Translations under genes and position numbers: made by a program
In this document: positions 33,901 through 45,440 of the stretch, piece by piece
Numbering within the stretch: position 1 is the stretch's first letter
How the letters are laid out: each line of letters begins with the position of its first letter
The notes under the pieces: generated by a model
Told to the model about the DNA's origin: nothing
Seen by the model: only the letters and a program-made list of their open reading frames with translations
Database searches by the model: none
Source of the DNA: Selaginella moellendorffii
Lineage: Eukaryota; Streptophyta; Lycopodiopsida; Selaginellales; Selaginellaceae
Length of the DNA: 64,000 nucleotides
Reading direction: 5' to 3'
NCBI RefSeq assembly: GCF_000143415.4
Contig: NW_003314270.1
Span: 2,324,290-2,388,289, forward strand

Positions 33901-35155
33901 TCACTTCTTAAGAGGTTTTGCCGGCGACGCCGCTGGAGCAGTGCTGGGCCTTACTTTGGAGAATTCGTCCTTGTTAAAAACTTCGCCCGCTCGATCTTTG
34001 GCCTCGTACAAAAACTCTGTCAATGCTGCGTGCGTCCGGAGCTTATACGTTGCGTGATCTTGGCGAGCCTGTGTGACAAGGAACAAGAAAACGAGAGAAA
34101 AGGCTTTAAAAAACTTTCCTCGCACGGAGTTTTACCTGGTGAACTTTGAAGAAGTTGTCTTTAACTTCTTCCTTCTTGAATGGCTGGTGTCCTATCGTGA
34201 TCTTGTCAGGTTTCTGGAAGAACAGTGGCATGAGAAAAACAAAGATCAAAGCAAAAGCTCTCAACTAGTTGTTTCGGGATGAATCTGCCATCGATGACAT
34301 CTTCGTTGTAGTGACCGCCGGGAGAGAGTAACTGAGGACCAAGAGCGCAGCGAGGAGGTATGATGTTATCTTTAGGCCCGAGTTTTCCAGTGATCACACT
34401 TCTCTGAGGAACTAAAGCCAAAAACAAAAAGAAGAAGAAAAAGAAAAGGTTGATCTCGTGAACGAATTCATGAATCACGATTTTACCAGGATGATGATGG
34501 GGACCAGGTATGATTTTCTTGCATCGTATTCTTTTCGGAGGAGTTATGTCCCGAATGCGGCACTGGAAAAGTAAGAAAAGAACACGCAGTTGTTCATTGA
34601 AAATCAAGTTTCCTGGATCGAAATGCTTACCCCGCTTCTGATAACACTGTCGTGATGGCCAGCTTCAATGTATCTTTTGACAGCATGGTGGATTGCAAAG
34701 CGCTTCTTAATGTCCGGAATGTGCACTGCGAAATCGAAATCAAAGTTAGAATTCGAGAAAAGCAAACATTACACCAAAGACGAACTGGACATCAAAGCAA
34801 ACAAAAGACTTACATCCAAAAGGAATGTATTGCATCGTAGTGCAGGCATTTGGATCGAAGAACTGAAGCTCGACAGACCCACAAAGTCAGTGAAGTTTGC
34901 CCCATTTTATGGTTTCTTAGTTTTGCTGTGACGAGATCGAGTTTTTAACATTAACCTTTCGCGACCGAGCTAATTGACACAAGAACAAAAGAATACTCAC
35001 AGTCGATCGCCTCTTGTGCTGCGCCATCGCCGACCTCTTGATAGATTCGATCAATCTCTCGCAAGCGTTTCAGCGCAAGCGTTTCAAACCCTGATGGGGC
35101 TTTCGCTTTTGCCCTTTCAACAGATCAGCAAGAAAACCTTACATCCAACGGCCAT
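33901..35155 (-). CDS. Conserved-looking protein of unknown function
   Basis: Seven small exons join by consensus splice sites from the ATG at 35155 (MAVG) to the stop at 33901. Readable segments in order are KAPSGFETLALKRLREIDRI, FFDPNACTTMQYIPFG, LHIPDIKKRFAIHHAVKRYI, CRIRDITPPKRIRCKKIIPG, VPQRSVITGKLGPKDNIIPP, HYNEDVIDGRFIPKQL, KPDKITIGHQPFKKEEVKDN, and a basic C-terminus with AALTEFLYEAKDRAGEVFNK then SPAKPLKK. No domain, signal peptide or membrane helix is recognised. The protein is about 230 aa, basic and rich in short Pro/Gly turns. It is divergent from the phosphatase-FHA gene, with 74 bp between start codons. Confidence 0.7.
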
Positions 35156-35229
35156 ATTAGCGCCGCGTGGCAAGTCTTTTGAAATTTGGCGGGAAAGTAT
35201 CTTCTAGGTTAGGGTTCTTCGTCCTCGCC

Positions 35230-36782
35230 ATGGCGTGGCGGTCGTTCAACGCGCTCGTGAATGATCCGCAACTGCTCATCTTCGATTCGCGCGAGCAATC
35301 GCACTTCGCGGTGGCGCACATCCGGAATGCTGTGTGCGTGCGTGTCAAAGGTGCGTCGCTCGAGTATGTGATGGGCGCGGTCTGGTCCCAGGATTACTGG
35401 TGGGGAAGGGATGTTCTTCTTGTTCCTGGGGTGTGGCCGACGAAGGAGGAAAAGAAAGAGAAAGAGAAAGAGAAGAAGCGCAAGGCAAGCGAAGTGATTG
35501 TCGATCCAGTTGCCAAGTTTTTAATGGAGGAGAATCGTGTCAAGTCTCTGAAAATCATGGAAGGTGAGCTAGATTTCTTTCGTTGCTTTTTCGCGAAGAA
35601 ATCTAATTCTTTCGTGTCTGGCATAGATGAGGAAGGCGGGGACCCGTTTGCCTGTTTCTCAAAGCGATATCCTTTTATCATATGTAAGTCTGTCAAACCT
35701 TGGGCGATTCCAAGCTATCCAGCTGAGGTACTCGCATCAAAAAATTCTCTTTTTATTCTCATTTCCTGACTCTTGGTTTTAAGATTATACCTCGGTTCCT
35801 ATACATGGGAACTTGGGAACACGCGAACTCCGTGCCCATTCTCAACGATCTTCACATAACATACGTATTGACTGCTCATACCGAGCGTTTAAAGGAAATC
35901 AAAGGATGCACGCACAAGTACTTCGACATTTTTGGTGAGCTCCTTTGATTTTTTTCCAGGAATATTAAAACTATTGCTCGTTCGCAGATGAACCGAACGC
36001 AAATATAACTCAGTATTTCGAACCGGCATTCGAGTTTATAGAGGAGGCAAAGAGAGCGAAAGCTCGGGTGCTCGTCCACTGCGGCGCTGGAGCCAGCCGC
36101 TCCGTGACCTTGTGCGCTTACTACCTGATGCGTGTCCAGCACTGGGGAGTCGACGAGACAATCAAGTGAAGTGCTGTTCCAAGGTGTTTCGAAACCGACG
36201 TTTGTGTGTAACTTGTGAGTTTATTGTTTCTCGATTTTGTAGGTTCCTCAAGGAGCAGCGCAAGGAGGTTGATCCCAATCCAGGCTTCATCAAGCAACTG
36301 CGTGAAGTCGAGAGGAAACGAAGCGGGAGGCCAGCGAAAGAATTTGTTGTGGAAGTTCACAAGGTTTGCCCGTTTTTTGTTCTTCGTTTCTTCCTTATAT
36401 AACTTATGGTATCCGCTATCGCACAGAGTGGACAGATCGTCGACACGATCAACCCCTGCGAGAAAGAAGAGCTGATCTTCGGTCGCCAAACAACTTGCGA
36501 CGTCGTCTTGGATCACGCATCCATATCGAGACAGGTACGAAATGGTTTCATTGAATCCTCTCCTTTTTTGTACTCTTCTCGCGGGAATTCATCGCAGCAT
36601 TTGTCTCGCAGCACGCGAAATTACTCTGGAGCGGAGAAAGTTTGCATTTGGTCGATATGGATTCGGTCCACGGAACTTTCGTGAACAAGAAAAGGGTCGG
36701 GAAGAGCAGGCAAGAGCTCCAAGACGGTGATTTTATGGCGTTCGGTGCCAGCACAAGGAAATATGTGGTACGCGAGATTTAA
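35230..36782 (+). CDS. Rhodanese + dual-specificity phosphatase + FHA protein
   Basis: Several exons joined by consensus introns give three domains. Residues about 1-60 (FDSREQSHFAVAHIRNAVCV) resemble the inactive rhodanese/CH2 domain of MAP-kinase phosphatases. A lysine/glutamate-rich linker follows. The phosphatase domain begins IIPRFLYMGTWEHAN and carries LVHCGAGASRSVTLCAYYLM, so the HCx5R catalytic loop is intact, with FLKEQRKEVDPNPGFIKQL after it. The C-terminal FHA domain has LIFGRQTTCDVVLDHASISR, then QHAKLLW and MDSVHGTFVNKKRVG, with the conserved Gly-Arg, Ser, His and Asn of phosphothreonine-binding FHA domains. A protein that binds phosphothreonine and removes phosphate is therefore likely. 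The start is the ATG at 35230, since the upstream frame has no ATG. Confidence 0.88.
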
Positions 36783-36917
36783 AATGGGAAAAGATGCACG
36801 GGGATATTCTCCTCGATGTCTTTTACTAGATCGCATTATTTTCGGACCGGTCTGGAGGGAAAATATTTCTTGATCTAGGGCTTAGGGTTCTTGCGGGGCG
36901 ATGGGGAAGAAATTGCA

Positions 36918-39022
36918 ATGAGCGGCGCGAGGGCGTACCGCAACGGCAGCAGCACAGCTCAGCTGCCGCCATTGCCCCGGATTTCCAAGATTCCTCCCAA
37001 AGTATGGGGGATGCAGCATCAGTCGACCAGTAGCCGGGATTGGAGCTCGAAATTCTGCCGATTCTTGAGCAATCGGCGCACTGGCCTCTATGTCGCGGCA
37101 TTCCTGGCCTGCATCTCTCTTCTCATGCTCGTCAGCGATTTCAGCATTGTGTCGCTTCCCAGGCCGCCTTTGCAAGGTATCGGACTGTTACTCCTTCTTG
37201 TCTGTTTGTTCTTGGATCGAGTCTCTCCAGTCCCTGTTTGGTAAATTCCCAGGAGAAAAGCAAAGATCCATCTTTGGTTCCACGAATGCGGCAAATGAGA
37301 CGAGTGAAGCTGCGGCAGGCGCCGCGAGTGTGGTCGAGTACCTGAGGCTGCTGCCTCCGACGTCTTTCCTTGATCCTCCGCTTCCTCATGGGCACCCTTG
37401 CGAGTCTTTCACGATGCCGCCCCCTCCTGCGGACAAGAAGAGGACTGGACCACGCCGTGAGTATCAGTCTTTCTCAAAGTTTTACAGCCAAAGTCTGGAA
37501 CCTTACACTTGCGTGTTGCAGCCTGCCCAGTCTGTTACCTTCCAGTCGAGGAAGCAAAGAAGCTTTATCCTCCATCTGGCGTTTTTCCGTCTCTCATCGT
37601 CCAGAACCTCACCTATGTACGAGAAGATACTTCTACTGCGGCAACCTCGCCGGGATCGGCTTTTGGCGGCCATCCCACCTTGGAGGATCGCAAAAGATCA
37701 CACAAGATAGAGGAGTCGATGCACTTGTACTGCGGGTATGGGTTTTTTAAGTTTCTATTCTGTCTACTCACATTGTCCAATGCTCTTCCAGTTTTGCCAG
37801 GGGAATCAAACCCGGTGTTGGTTCTGGTTTCGACATTGACGAGTCCGATTTGTATGACATGGAAAAGTGCCATGGCATTGTGGTTATCTCTGCCATCTTT
37901 GGTAAGCTTTCTACGGCTGTTTCGTCTCGTCTTATTCATATTGTTCTACAGGAAACTATGACCCCTTGCAGCAGCCCAAACACATCAGCGAGCATAGTAA
38001 GAAAAACGTTTGCTTTTTCATGTTTGTCGACGAAGAGACCCAGGCAGCAATCATCAAGAGGGGTGGTTCTTACTCTAGAACTAAAAAGGTTGGTCTGTGG
38101 AGAGTGGTGACAGTCCACAACATTCCTTACTTAGATCCAAGGCGCACTGGGAAGGTAGGTGTTTACAGCTTGTGAATGATATGGAATCACTCAACGTTTC
38201 CTTCTGTGCAGATCCCGAAACTTCTCTCGCATCGCCTATTTCCAAATGCAAGGTTCTCTCTGTGGATCGATGGCAAGCTCGAGCTCGTGGTTGATCCCTA
38301 CCAGATTCTGGAAAGGTATGTCCGTAGTTTGGTGAAACAATCCTGCATGAACGTTTTTTCTTTTCTCAGATTTTTGTGGAGAACGCACGACACCTTCGCC
38401 ATCTCCAAGCATTACAAGCGCTTCGACGTTTTCACAGAGGCAGAAGCTAACAAGGCAGCTAGAAAGTACAACAATGCCTCCATTGATGCGCAGGTGAATT
38501 TCTACCGCAAGGAAGGACTGGTGCCCTACACGACTGCCAAGCTGCCAATCGTTAGTGGTATGATACAAAGAATCGCGGGTTTGGGATTCACTAACTTGTG
38601 CTGCTAGACAGACGTTCCCGAGGGTTGTGTCATCGTCCGGGAGCACACACCGCTGACAAACTTATTTACGTGCCTGTGGTTCAATGAGGTGGATCGTTTC
38701 ACATCGCGAGACCAGATAAGCTTTGGGATCGTCCGGGACAAGATCATGGCCCAGGTTCCATGGCGGATCAACATGTTCCTGGATTGCCAGAGACGAAACT
38801 TCGTGGTGCAGGTAACTTTTGATCTTGAGTAAGAGCAATCTTTGATCTTGGCGCTGGTTTGAGCAGGGATATCATCGAGACGTGATCGAGCAAAGACGAG
38901 CTGCTAGTTCCAGGCGGCCCCCGGCCCCTGAGTTAAGCACCGCGAAAGCTCCGCCACACCGCTTGCAAGCTCCCACCGCCAAGAACGCGAGGAGCGTCAG
39001 ACATAGCGGCAAGGTTGCATAA
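36918..39022 (+). CDS. DUF616 (MUCI70/TOD1-like) Golgi protein
   Basis: The ATG at 36918 opens a short cytoplasmic tail, a single membrane helix at residues about 60-80 (GLYVAAFLACISLLMLVSDF) and a stem, the type II layout of Golgi glycosyltransferases. The DUF616 core reads MHLYCGFARGIKPGVGSGFD, CHGIVVISAIFGNYDPLQQP, FFMFVDEETQ, WRVVTVHNIPYLDPRRTGKI, PKLLSHRLFPNARFSLWIDG, FAISKHYKRFDVFTEAEANK and LWFNEVDRFTSRDQISFGIV. Arabidopsis MUCI70 acts in seed-coat mucilage and is a probable glycosyltransferase; the activity here is by family. About eight short introns, several under 80 bp. The stop is at 39020-39022. Confidence 0.9.
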
Positions 39023-39342
39023 AAATTTCTCTCCCGGTTTTGGTTACCTGTATAGGAGATTCGTTTGTCTCTTTCCAGTTGATGGCTGTTGTGAATTACA
39101 ATGGCCTGAGACGATTTTTCGAAGAGAACCTGTGCGCGAGTTTTTTTCTTTTTCTTAGAACTCGTACGTACGATCAAATCCTGTGCTAAAATGCGTGTTA
39201 CCAAATAAAATACACGACACAAACCTCCGCTCACTGGTTGTGGTAAATGCTTTGCCTTGTCCGGACTGATCGCGCAGTCCGACCGGTTTCAGTCCTACAT
39301 TTTCCAATGTGTAAGTTTTTTCCCCTTGAAAATCCTGAAAGT
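39023..39342. other. Convergent 3' intergenic region
   Basis: Lies between the stops of the MUCI70-like gene (plus) and the MAPKKK (minus). It presumably holds both 3' UTRs. No gene or repeat is visible; a T-rich stretch lies at about 39142-39158. Confidence 0.6.
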
Positions 39343-41291
39343 TTACCTTGCTGAAACTCCCCAGGAGTCGTACGCTGAGACGATTTCTGTGGATTCGGTG
39401 ACTAGGCCAGTCGTGTCCACCACTGGTCTTGAATTTACGAACGGATGGTCCAAGAGTTTCGACGCTGTTGGCCGTTTTGAAGGATCCGCTTGCAAGCACT
39501 CTAAGATAAAATCTCGAGCGTCTCCTTGGATGGAGTCGGGAATTTCAGGGAGCGCCCCACGACCAACTCTGAAGAAGACGGTGTTCTAGCATAGTGAGGA
39601 AGGGGTAAGAAGCAGCGCGAGCAAAGGAGATGGCAAGACAACGTACCCATTCCCAGTCACTAAATGGAGGCTTTCCGGTGGCCATTTCAAGAACAGTGCA
39701 CCCCAAGCTCCAGATATCGGCTGGAAAACCTGCTGTTTTCTTCGGGTTTATAACCTGAAAGACACTGAGAAGTTGTGAGCATTTTGTGAGACGGGTAAAG
39801 ATTGCCAAGGCCAACCTCCGGAGCCATCCAGTACACGCTTCCCTTACAGGATCTCATGCTGTCTATTTTCTCCAACTAAAAATGAGGTAGAAAAGTTGTT
39901 TAGAAAGGTCCTGAAGCACAAGAAATAACTTGCCTGCTTGGCCATTCCGAAATCAGCAAGCTTGACCGTTCCATGAGCGTGAACAAGAATGTTCGCGCAC
40001 TTTATATCTCTGTAGAAGCCATGAGGTTGCGGTTACTATGTGCGCTGCCACATTGTTTCATATCATACCTGTGCACAACCTTCTTCTCGTGTAGGTACTT
40101 GAGTCCAGAAAGGATCTGCTTCGTATACTTCCTAATTTGTTCGTCGAACATTTCAAAGTGTTTGTACTGAGATACGATAGACCCCTGGGTCACCAGCTCC
40201 AGAAAAATGTACAGCTTGTCTTTCGTCTGGAAAGGATAAGTGAGAATGCCATATCAATCGAGAAACCGTGTAAGCACCTTACCTTTTGTGTTCCTAAGTA
40301 TTGAACAATGTTTTCGTGTCGGAGGTTACCCAACAAATTTACCTCCTGGAAAAGCATCCTGTCAGGGCAATTGTTTAACGACTGAAAAAACTCTCACCTG
40401 TTGCAGCTGAAGACCACTTTGGTCATTTGCGTTGGAAAGAGGGACCTCCTTCACCGCAAAATAGTTCCCATCACTGCAGAAGAACGAACGTAGAAGTTTA
40501 GAAGCAAACATGTTGAAAGATTTCTAGTACCTGCCAACAGCCCGATAAACCGAGCCGAAGGACCCAGATCCCAGCAACTCGAGCTTCTTCCACGAACTCC
40601 AGGATAGCCTTGTCGTCAAACTTGTTGGCTGTGGACTTTGCTCATAGTCCACCGCCTCAGTTGGATGTGTATCATCTGAGGCCTGCGAATCCATACTCCG
40701 GCCCTTATCTTCACCCCCATCACCCGAGCTGCTGTGGCTCCTCGAATCCGAGCTCCCATCGTTTAGAAAAGTAAAGTCCCGATCCGATACGGCGGCTTGA
40801 GCCTCGCCACGATCGCGATCATATGAAGTGGAGGGTGAGTCCGGACTAGAAGACAAAGGACTGAGCTGCCGCGTTGTATCTTCCCGAGATTTTTCCTCGA
40901 GAGAGTAGCTACGGGGTTGATCAACCTCGAGAGAGTTCCTTGAAAAAGGCGGCTCAAACGATCTCGTCCGGTTGCCCAGCCTAGATGGTAGCACCAATTT
41001 AGTGCTTGGATTCTCAGCTTCCGGATGTCCTCTGAATTGCAACTCACCAGAAGAGGGCCGGCTCATCCTGTTATTCCATTCGCTTGCCGGAATCCCCAGC
41101 ATATCTGGCCTCGTGATACCAATCCTGCTGAGCATATTCGACACGCTCTCATCGTCGTCTCCATCCAACCTGAATAGATCCTTCTCATCGCCTGGCTCGG
41201 TCGAATTATAGCTTGTGTTCCTCCCCAATGCGTTCACTCTATCTAACCGCCGCCTCCCGCTAGATCCCGAGTGAGAAAAATCCTTCTCCAT
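39343..41291 (-). CDS. MAP kinase kinase kinase (MEKK type)
   Basis: The first exon (ATG at 41291) encodes a long serine-rich regulatory region with [20 protein letters not shown], followed by the kinase domain. Motifs are the glycine loop [21 protein letters not shown] (Lys), [32 protein letters not shown], the catalytic [18 protein letters not shown], the activation loop with [10 protein letters not shown], and KPPFSDWEW. The last exon contains [20 protein letters not shown] and [13 protein letters not shown], and ends at 39343. All catalytic residues are present. The order and the GTPFWMAPE-like segment place it in the MEKK subfamily of plant MAPKKKs, upstream of MKKs in stress or developmental cascades. 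It is divergent from the START gene across a 464-bp promoter region. Confidence 0.93.
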
Positions 41292-41755
41292 CACGACCTG
41301 GACGCATTCTACCAATAGATTTACGAGATTTCCATGCCGCCGCGCGTCCTGGGAGAATCTAGCGCCCGCATTCTAGCGATTTCTAGCTCCTGTGCTGTGC
41401 CCACCAATCCCTAGTTGCAGTGGCGCAGCTCCAAAGCCTCCTCCAGGCGCGACCATCGCGAAAACCCTACGCGCTCAACCTAAAGGAGGGAAACTATTTG
41501 CCAGCTAGACATCTGAGCTGACACTGCTAGAGCCGTCGGATCGAGACTCGCCATGTAGACTTTGTCAGTGAGCGCGCTTCGGTCAAATAGCTCGGTGAGC
41601 GACCGCGGACCGTCCAATCTGAGCACATCTTGGCCGTCCACGCAGGCCATTAGTGCATCTTTGTGCCTCGTTTTTCTTTCTCTTCGTTGGATACAACTGC
41701 TACTCTTTGGGATTTCTTTTAGTATGTGTTCTTCACGAGGGGGAGTGGATCGATC
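41292..41755. promoter_or_regulatory. Shared divergent promoter region of MAPKKK and START genes
   Basis: The two ATGs (41291 minus, 41756 plus) are separated by 464 bp holding no coding frame of note, so both promoters and 5' UTRs must lie here. No specific element is asserted. Confidence 0.5.
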
Positions 41756-43703
41756 ATGGCGGCTGCCAAGGAGCGAGGTCGCGCGCGCCTGGATTCGTCG
41801 CTCATGTCGCCAGCCCTCTCGCAGCGAGCTGGAATCGTCCAGATCGTGCGGGATCAGCTAAGCGCGAGCCCGGCACTGGGTAAGCATCTCGCCCCGCCAG
41901 GATGATTGATCCATCGCGCATTCTCAGATTTTCTAGGTCAAATGTAGGCTTCCTGTAGAGGATTGCACTCTCGATCAGGTGTTTGTGGCTGAAATCTTCG
42001 ATAATTTCTTCCAGACAAGCACTACCATGCCTGGTCCCAGGAGACGATCGACAAGGTCGCCGAGAAGCGAGCGACGGAGATTTCTACGTTTTTGGATGCG
42101 CTGAGAAGCGCTCGCCAGGAGCTCCTAGACAACGAAGAGACGCCATTCTCATGGAAGGTAGTGTAATCACATCTTCGATTTTCCCTCTCTGATCGAAAGA
42201 AGGTTTATTTTGGTGGTTTTGTCAGATCAAGGAGGAAACGGATGTTATGCGTGTTATGTATCGGCCAGGCCCAGAAGGCATGCCATTCCACACTTATTGT
42301 GTTGAAGGCATTGTGAATGGACCCATGATGAATGGTAGGAAAAAAAAATTTCTCGGATGGTTTTCTCAAGCTTTGGCCTTTTGGGATTTTTTTTTCTTTG
42401 TCGCAGCTATCTGTGTGGCTTGGGAAGCTCCAGCGTTTTATACATGGTATGTTGGAGCTTTGTTTCTGCGAGTTCCTCGTTGACGTCTAAACAGGTGGCC
42501 GCAGTTTAACATGCCGACGTTCAAAGTTGTGGAATCCAAATGCGTGAAGAGAATTCGCGTCGGCGAGGATCTGTGTCATATAAGGTATGCGGCTGCGTTG
42601 TGGTTTCAGTGTTAACTAAGTTCTCCAGAGTCAAGGTACCGTGGCCTCTGGCGCAACGGGAGGTTCTCATGACCGAGTTTGAGCTGGAGTACTTTGAGGA
42701 CGACGTTGTGATTGTTACTTTTGGCACGGTATGCTCGAAGTCCCTGTGTTTCTGCTCTTAGCTGTTTGCAAAATCGACATGTGTGTAGGCTCCTTCAGAT
42801 CCAGACGAAGGTGAAGAGGAGATTTATGGATTCTCTGCGGACGAATTACCCCCTGCCACACAGGATGTCGTTCGCATGGAAATTTCAGGTGGATTTATGC
42901 TGCAAAAGATGACCAACGAGCAGAGCTTCTTCAGGTAGTTTGAAGCTTGTCGACGTTCTCCGTGTTTCCAGTTTCACCTCAGTGTTTCGCAGGACGTTGG
43001 TCAATATGGATATAAAGCTCGACTTTGTTCCACCTTGGGTGATCAACTTCATCACACGGCAGCTCGTTGGCAGTGGCTACAAACTTTATCAAAAGGTACG
43101 CGTTGCCTACAAGTTTGTGCTTTTCTAAACCACTCAGCGGTTTGTTCCCAGGCCGTGCTATCTGCAAGCCAGCATAAAGTCTTCCAAAAGCTCATGGCTT
43201 CGGAGCCTTTGTACCATCGCATCAAGGACGGCATGAAACGATCAGAGAAGAAGCAAATGGAGACCAAGAGAATCACCGCTGACACTGCCACTGACAAAAT
43301 CGAAGAAGTAAAGGAAGCAGCTTCGACATCACAAGAGCTGGTAGAGCGATTTCGTGCGGAGAAACTCCAAGCCCCCGACCGGCAAGAGGTCATCCACATC
43401 GACTCAGAGGTGGAGCGTGCATTGCAAGTTCTAGACAAGATCATCGAGCTCGTGGAGGACATGAAGTCACAGACAGCGTCCTCGGAAGCGGCGACAGCAT
43501 CGACGAGCGCATTAGAAAACGGCGACGTGGCGAAATCGTCACTGCTCAAGAACGCCAAGAAAAATCTCGCCAGTGACACTAGCTGCTTTGGCTCTGGAAG
43601 AAGGCCACTTCTCCAAGCAACGAGACAACAGACATCCAAGCTAGCGTTGCTCAAAGATATTTTAAGGGGAAAATATAAAGGGAGGGATGGGATTTCCCGT
43701 TAA
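41756..43703 (+). CDS. START-domain lipid-binding protein
   Basis: The ATG at 41756 begins MAAAKERGRARLDSSLMSPA. A START domain follows over several exons: VMRVMYRPGPEGMPFHTYCV, EGIVNGPMMNAICVAWEAP, WWPQFNMPTFKVVESKCVK, RIRVGEDLCHIRVKVPWPLA, EVLMTEFELEYFEDDVVIV, then LVNMDIKLDFVPPWVINFI and LVGSGYKLYQK. START domains form a pocket for sterols or other lipids; no targeting signal is clear. The last exon (from about 43153) adds a charged coiled-coil-like tail with EELVERFRAEKLQ-type and SEVERALQVLDKIIELVED stretches and a basic end. A truncated minus-strand duplicate of this last exon lies at 51480-51785. Confidence 0.92.
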
Positions 43704-44505
43704 AATCTTTAAACTAGGGTTCTTCGGGTGAGCTTTGGCGGGAACGCGATGGGCCAGTAGAATGCGGGTATTACTGTGGATTATGGCGCAAGCGATGATC
43801 TGGGGGACGATTTTTTCAGGTCTTGGATTGCTGGGAAGCTCAGCGCGGCGACGGGGCTGGATCTTGCCGCCTCGGCCCTTGGCCAAGACCGGGAAGACTC
43901 TTCAAATTGTGAGTTCGTGGTTTCTTGCTTGCGGATGTGATTGATCGATGCGATGCGTCTTGTTGCAGCGATGGATTTGGACCTTGATGGAGGTTTCAAC
44001 AAGCTAGCCTCGTTCAATAGATCTCGAGGCATTGACGCTGCGACGGAGAAGAATGCTGACACAGGATCCAAAACTAAACAAGTGAGTTCTCTTTTTTCTC
44101 TTGTCTTTGCAAGCTCTAGGTTCTTGCACAGAAAGGATCCTCTAGTATCCTCGAGACAACCTACATGTTGATCTCTCCGGCCTAGGAATGACAAGAGCGC
44201 TGACACAGGATCCAAAACTAAAAGAAGTGAGCTTTCTTTTCTCTTATCCTTGCAAGCTCTAAGTTCTTGCACAGAGAGGACCCGTTTTTTCTCCTGTATC
44301 GACGCAAGCTACCTGCTGATCTATCCGACCTAGGTTCTAGGAATGACAAGAGCGCTGACACAGGATCCAAAACTAAAGAAGTGAGTTCTCTTTTTTTTTT
44401 TTTGCTTTAGAGGCTAGGCTCTAAGTTCTTGAGGATACAGTCTTCTCCAGTATCTTCTGCTCGAGATAAGCTTGTTGATACCAAGACATTAAAAAGTGAG
44501 TTTTT
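43200..44505 (+). repeat. Inverted segmental duplication, left arm
   Basis: Contains the intact end of the START gene plus the truncated repeat-exon gene. It matches 49480-51785 in opposite orientation. The two arms enclose about 5 kb with two unrelated single-copy genes. Confidence 0.85.
43711..44505 (+). pseudogene. Truncated 5' copy of the repeat-exon gene
   Basis: Begins 8 bp after the START stop and matches the first exons of the gene at 48640-51365. The would-be first exon starts ATGGGCCAGTAG, giving an immediate stop, and the first intron is deleted or rearranged. Then come the DDLGDDF exon, the [17 protein letters not shown] exon and three decayed copies of the repeat exon (around 44170, 44340 and 44440). 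There is no 3' half. It is the broken partner in the inverted duplication. Confidence 0.85.
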
Positions 44506-44645
44506 TTTTTCTTTTTTGGCCAAACTTTTATTTTTTGGCCAAGTTTATAAGAAAGGGTGGAGACTAACCTTTTGCAATTACTGTTTGTAAACCCTACACC
44601 CCGGATATCCGTTTAGGGCAAAAGGGACCGAAGGTCGCAGGCGCG

Positions 44646-45440
44646 ATGGTGCTGTGGGAGCTCACTCTGGCGACGGCGTACTTCCTTGGGCTCAAGCGCA
44701 CCTATCGCCTGGCACTGAGGATCCAGAGAAAGGTCCTGCCCAAGAGCGGGCGCCTCCGGTGTTTCGCGCAGAGGTATGCTTGATCTCCCTTGATCCTTAA
44801 ACCGTGTTCTTGCTGCTTGTCTTGAGCTAGTTTTGCTCCATAAGTCGAGAATGCTGGTCGGCATCTTTTTCTTTCCGTGCTCTTGTTCGAGAGTAGGATT
44901 TGTCTTTCCCCTTAGAGGAGCTACTTGTCATAGTTTTGCTCCATAAGTCGAGAGTACTGACCGACATCTTTTTCTTTTCAAGGCGGACGCGGTTTGCATT
45001 TGACACCGTCATCAAGATCCAGAAGAAGTTCGCAGCATGGGACATGTCTGCCGGCAAACGGCTTGGTAACTGGATTCTGAGGAGATCTCCTGCCGCTCCA
45101 CAAATCGGGAAAGATCCTCCTCTCGAGATCGAGAAAATGCCAACGCTTCCTCCCGTCCGAGCTATAGCGCCACCATCCTTCAATCCTCTCGGTAAGAGCT
45201 TCTTTCCCTCCTTTTTCTTAAAGAAATACAAACTTTTCGTTCGCAGGGAGCTTGAAGTCGAGCTGGAGGCCACTGAACAAGGACATCGAGAAATCCCAGA
45301 GACTTTACTCCGTGCTCCCGGGAGAAGTCTCGTACGAGAGGTCTCGTCTCAAGAGCAGCATCATCCGCGAAGACATCGCCATGTACGCAAACCTCCCGCT
45401 CAAGTACAGCAGCAACACGAGATCGAGCTGGACGGTTTGA
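44646..45440 (+). CDS. Small plant protein of unknown function with N-terminal membrane helix
   Basis: Three exons from the ATG at 44646 to the TGA at 45438-45440. Exon 1 (MVLWELTLATAYFLGLKRTY then RLALRIQRKVLPKSGRLRCF) has one likely membrane segment followed by basic residues. Exon 2 encodes RTRFAFDTVIKIQKKFAAWD and AGKRLGNWILRRSPAAPQIG. Exon 3 encodes SSWRPLNKDIEKSQRLYSVL and ends NTRSSWTV. The layout resembles a conserved plant family without assigned function. About 155 aa. Intron 1 contains an internal duplication (separate entry). Confidence 0.7.
44829..44983. repeat. Duplicated segment within intron 1
   Basis: TAGTTTTGCTCCATAAGTCG followed by AGARTRCTG and CGACATCTTTTTCTTT occurs at about 44829-44877 and again at 44933-44981. 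Only the second copy ends in a usable TTCAAG acceptor before the next exon. The first reads TTTCCGTG at that place. Confidence 0.75.
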
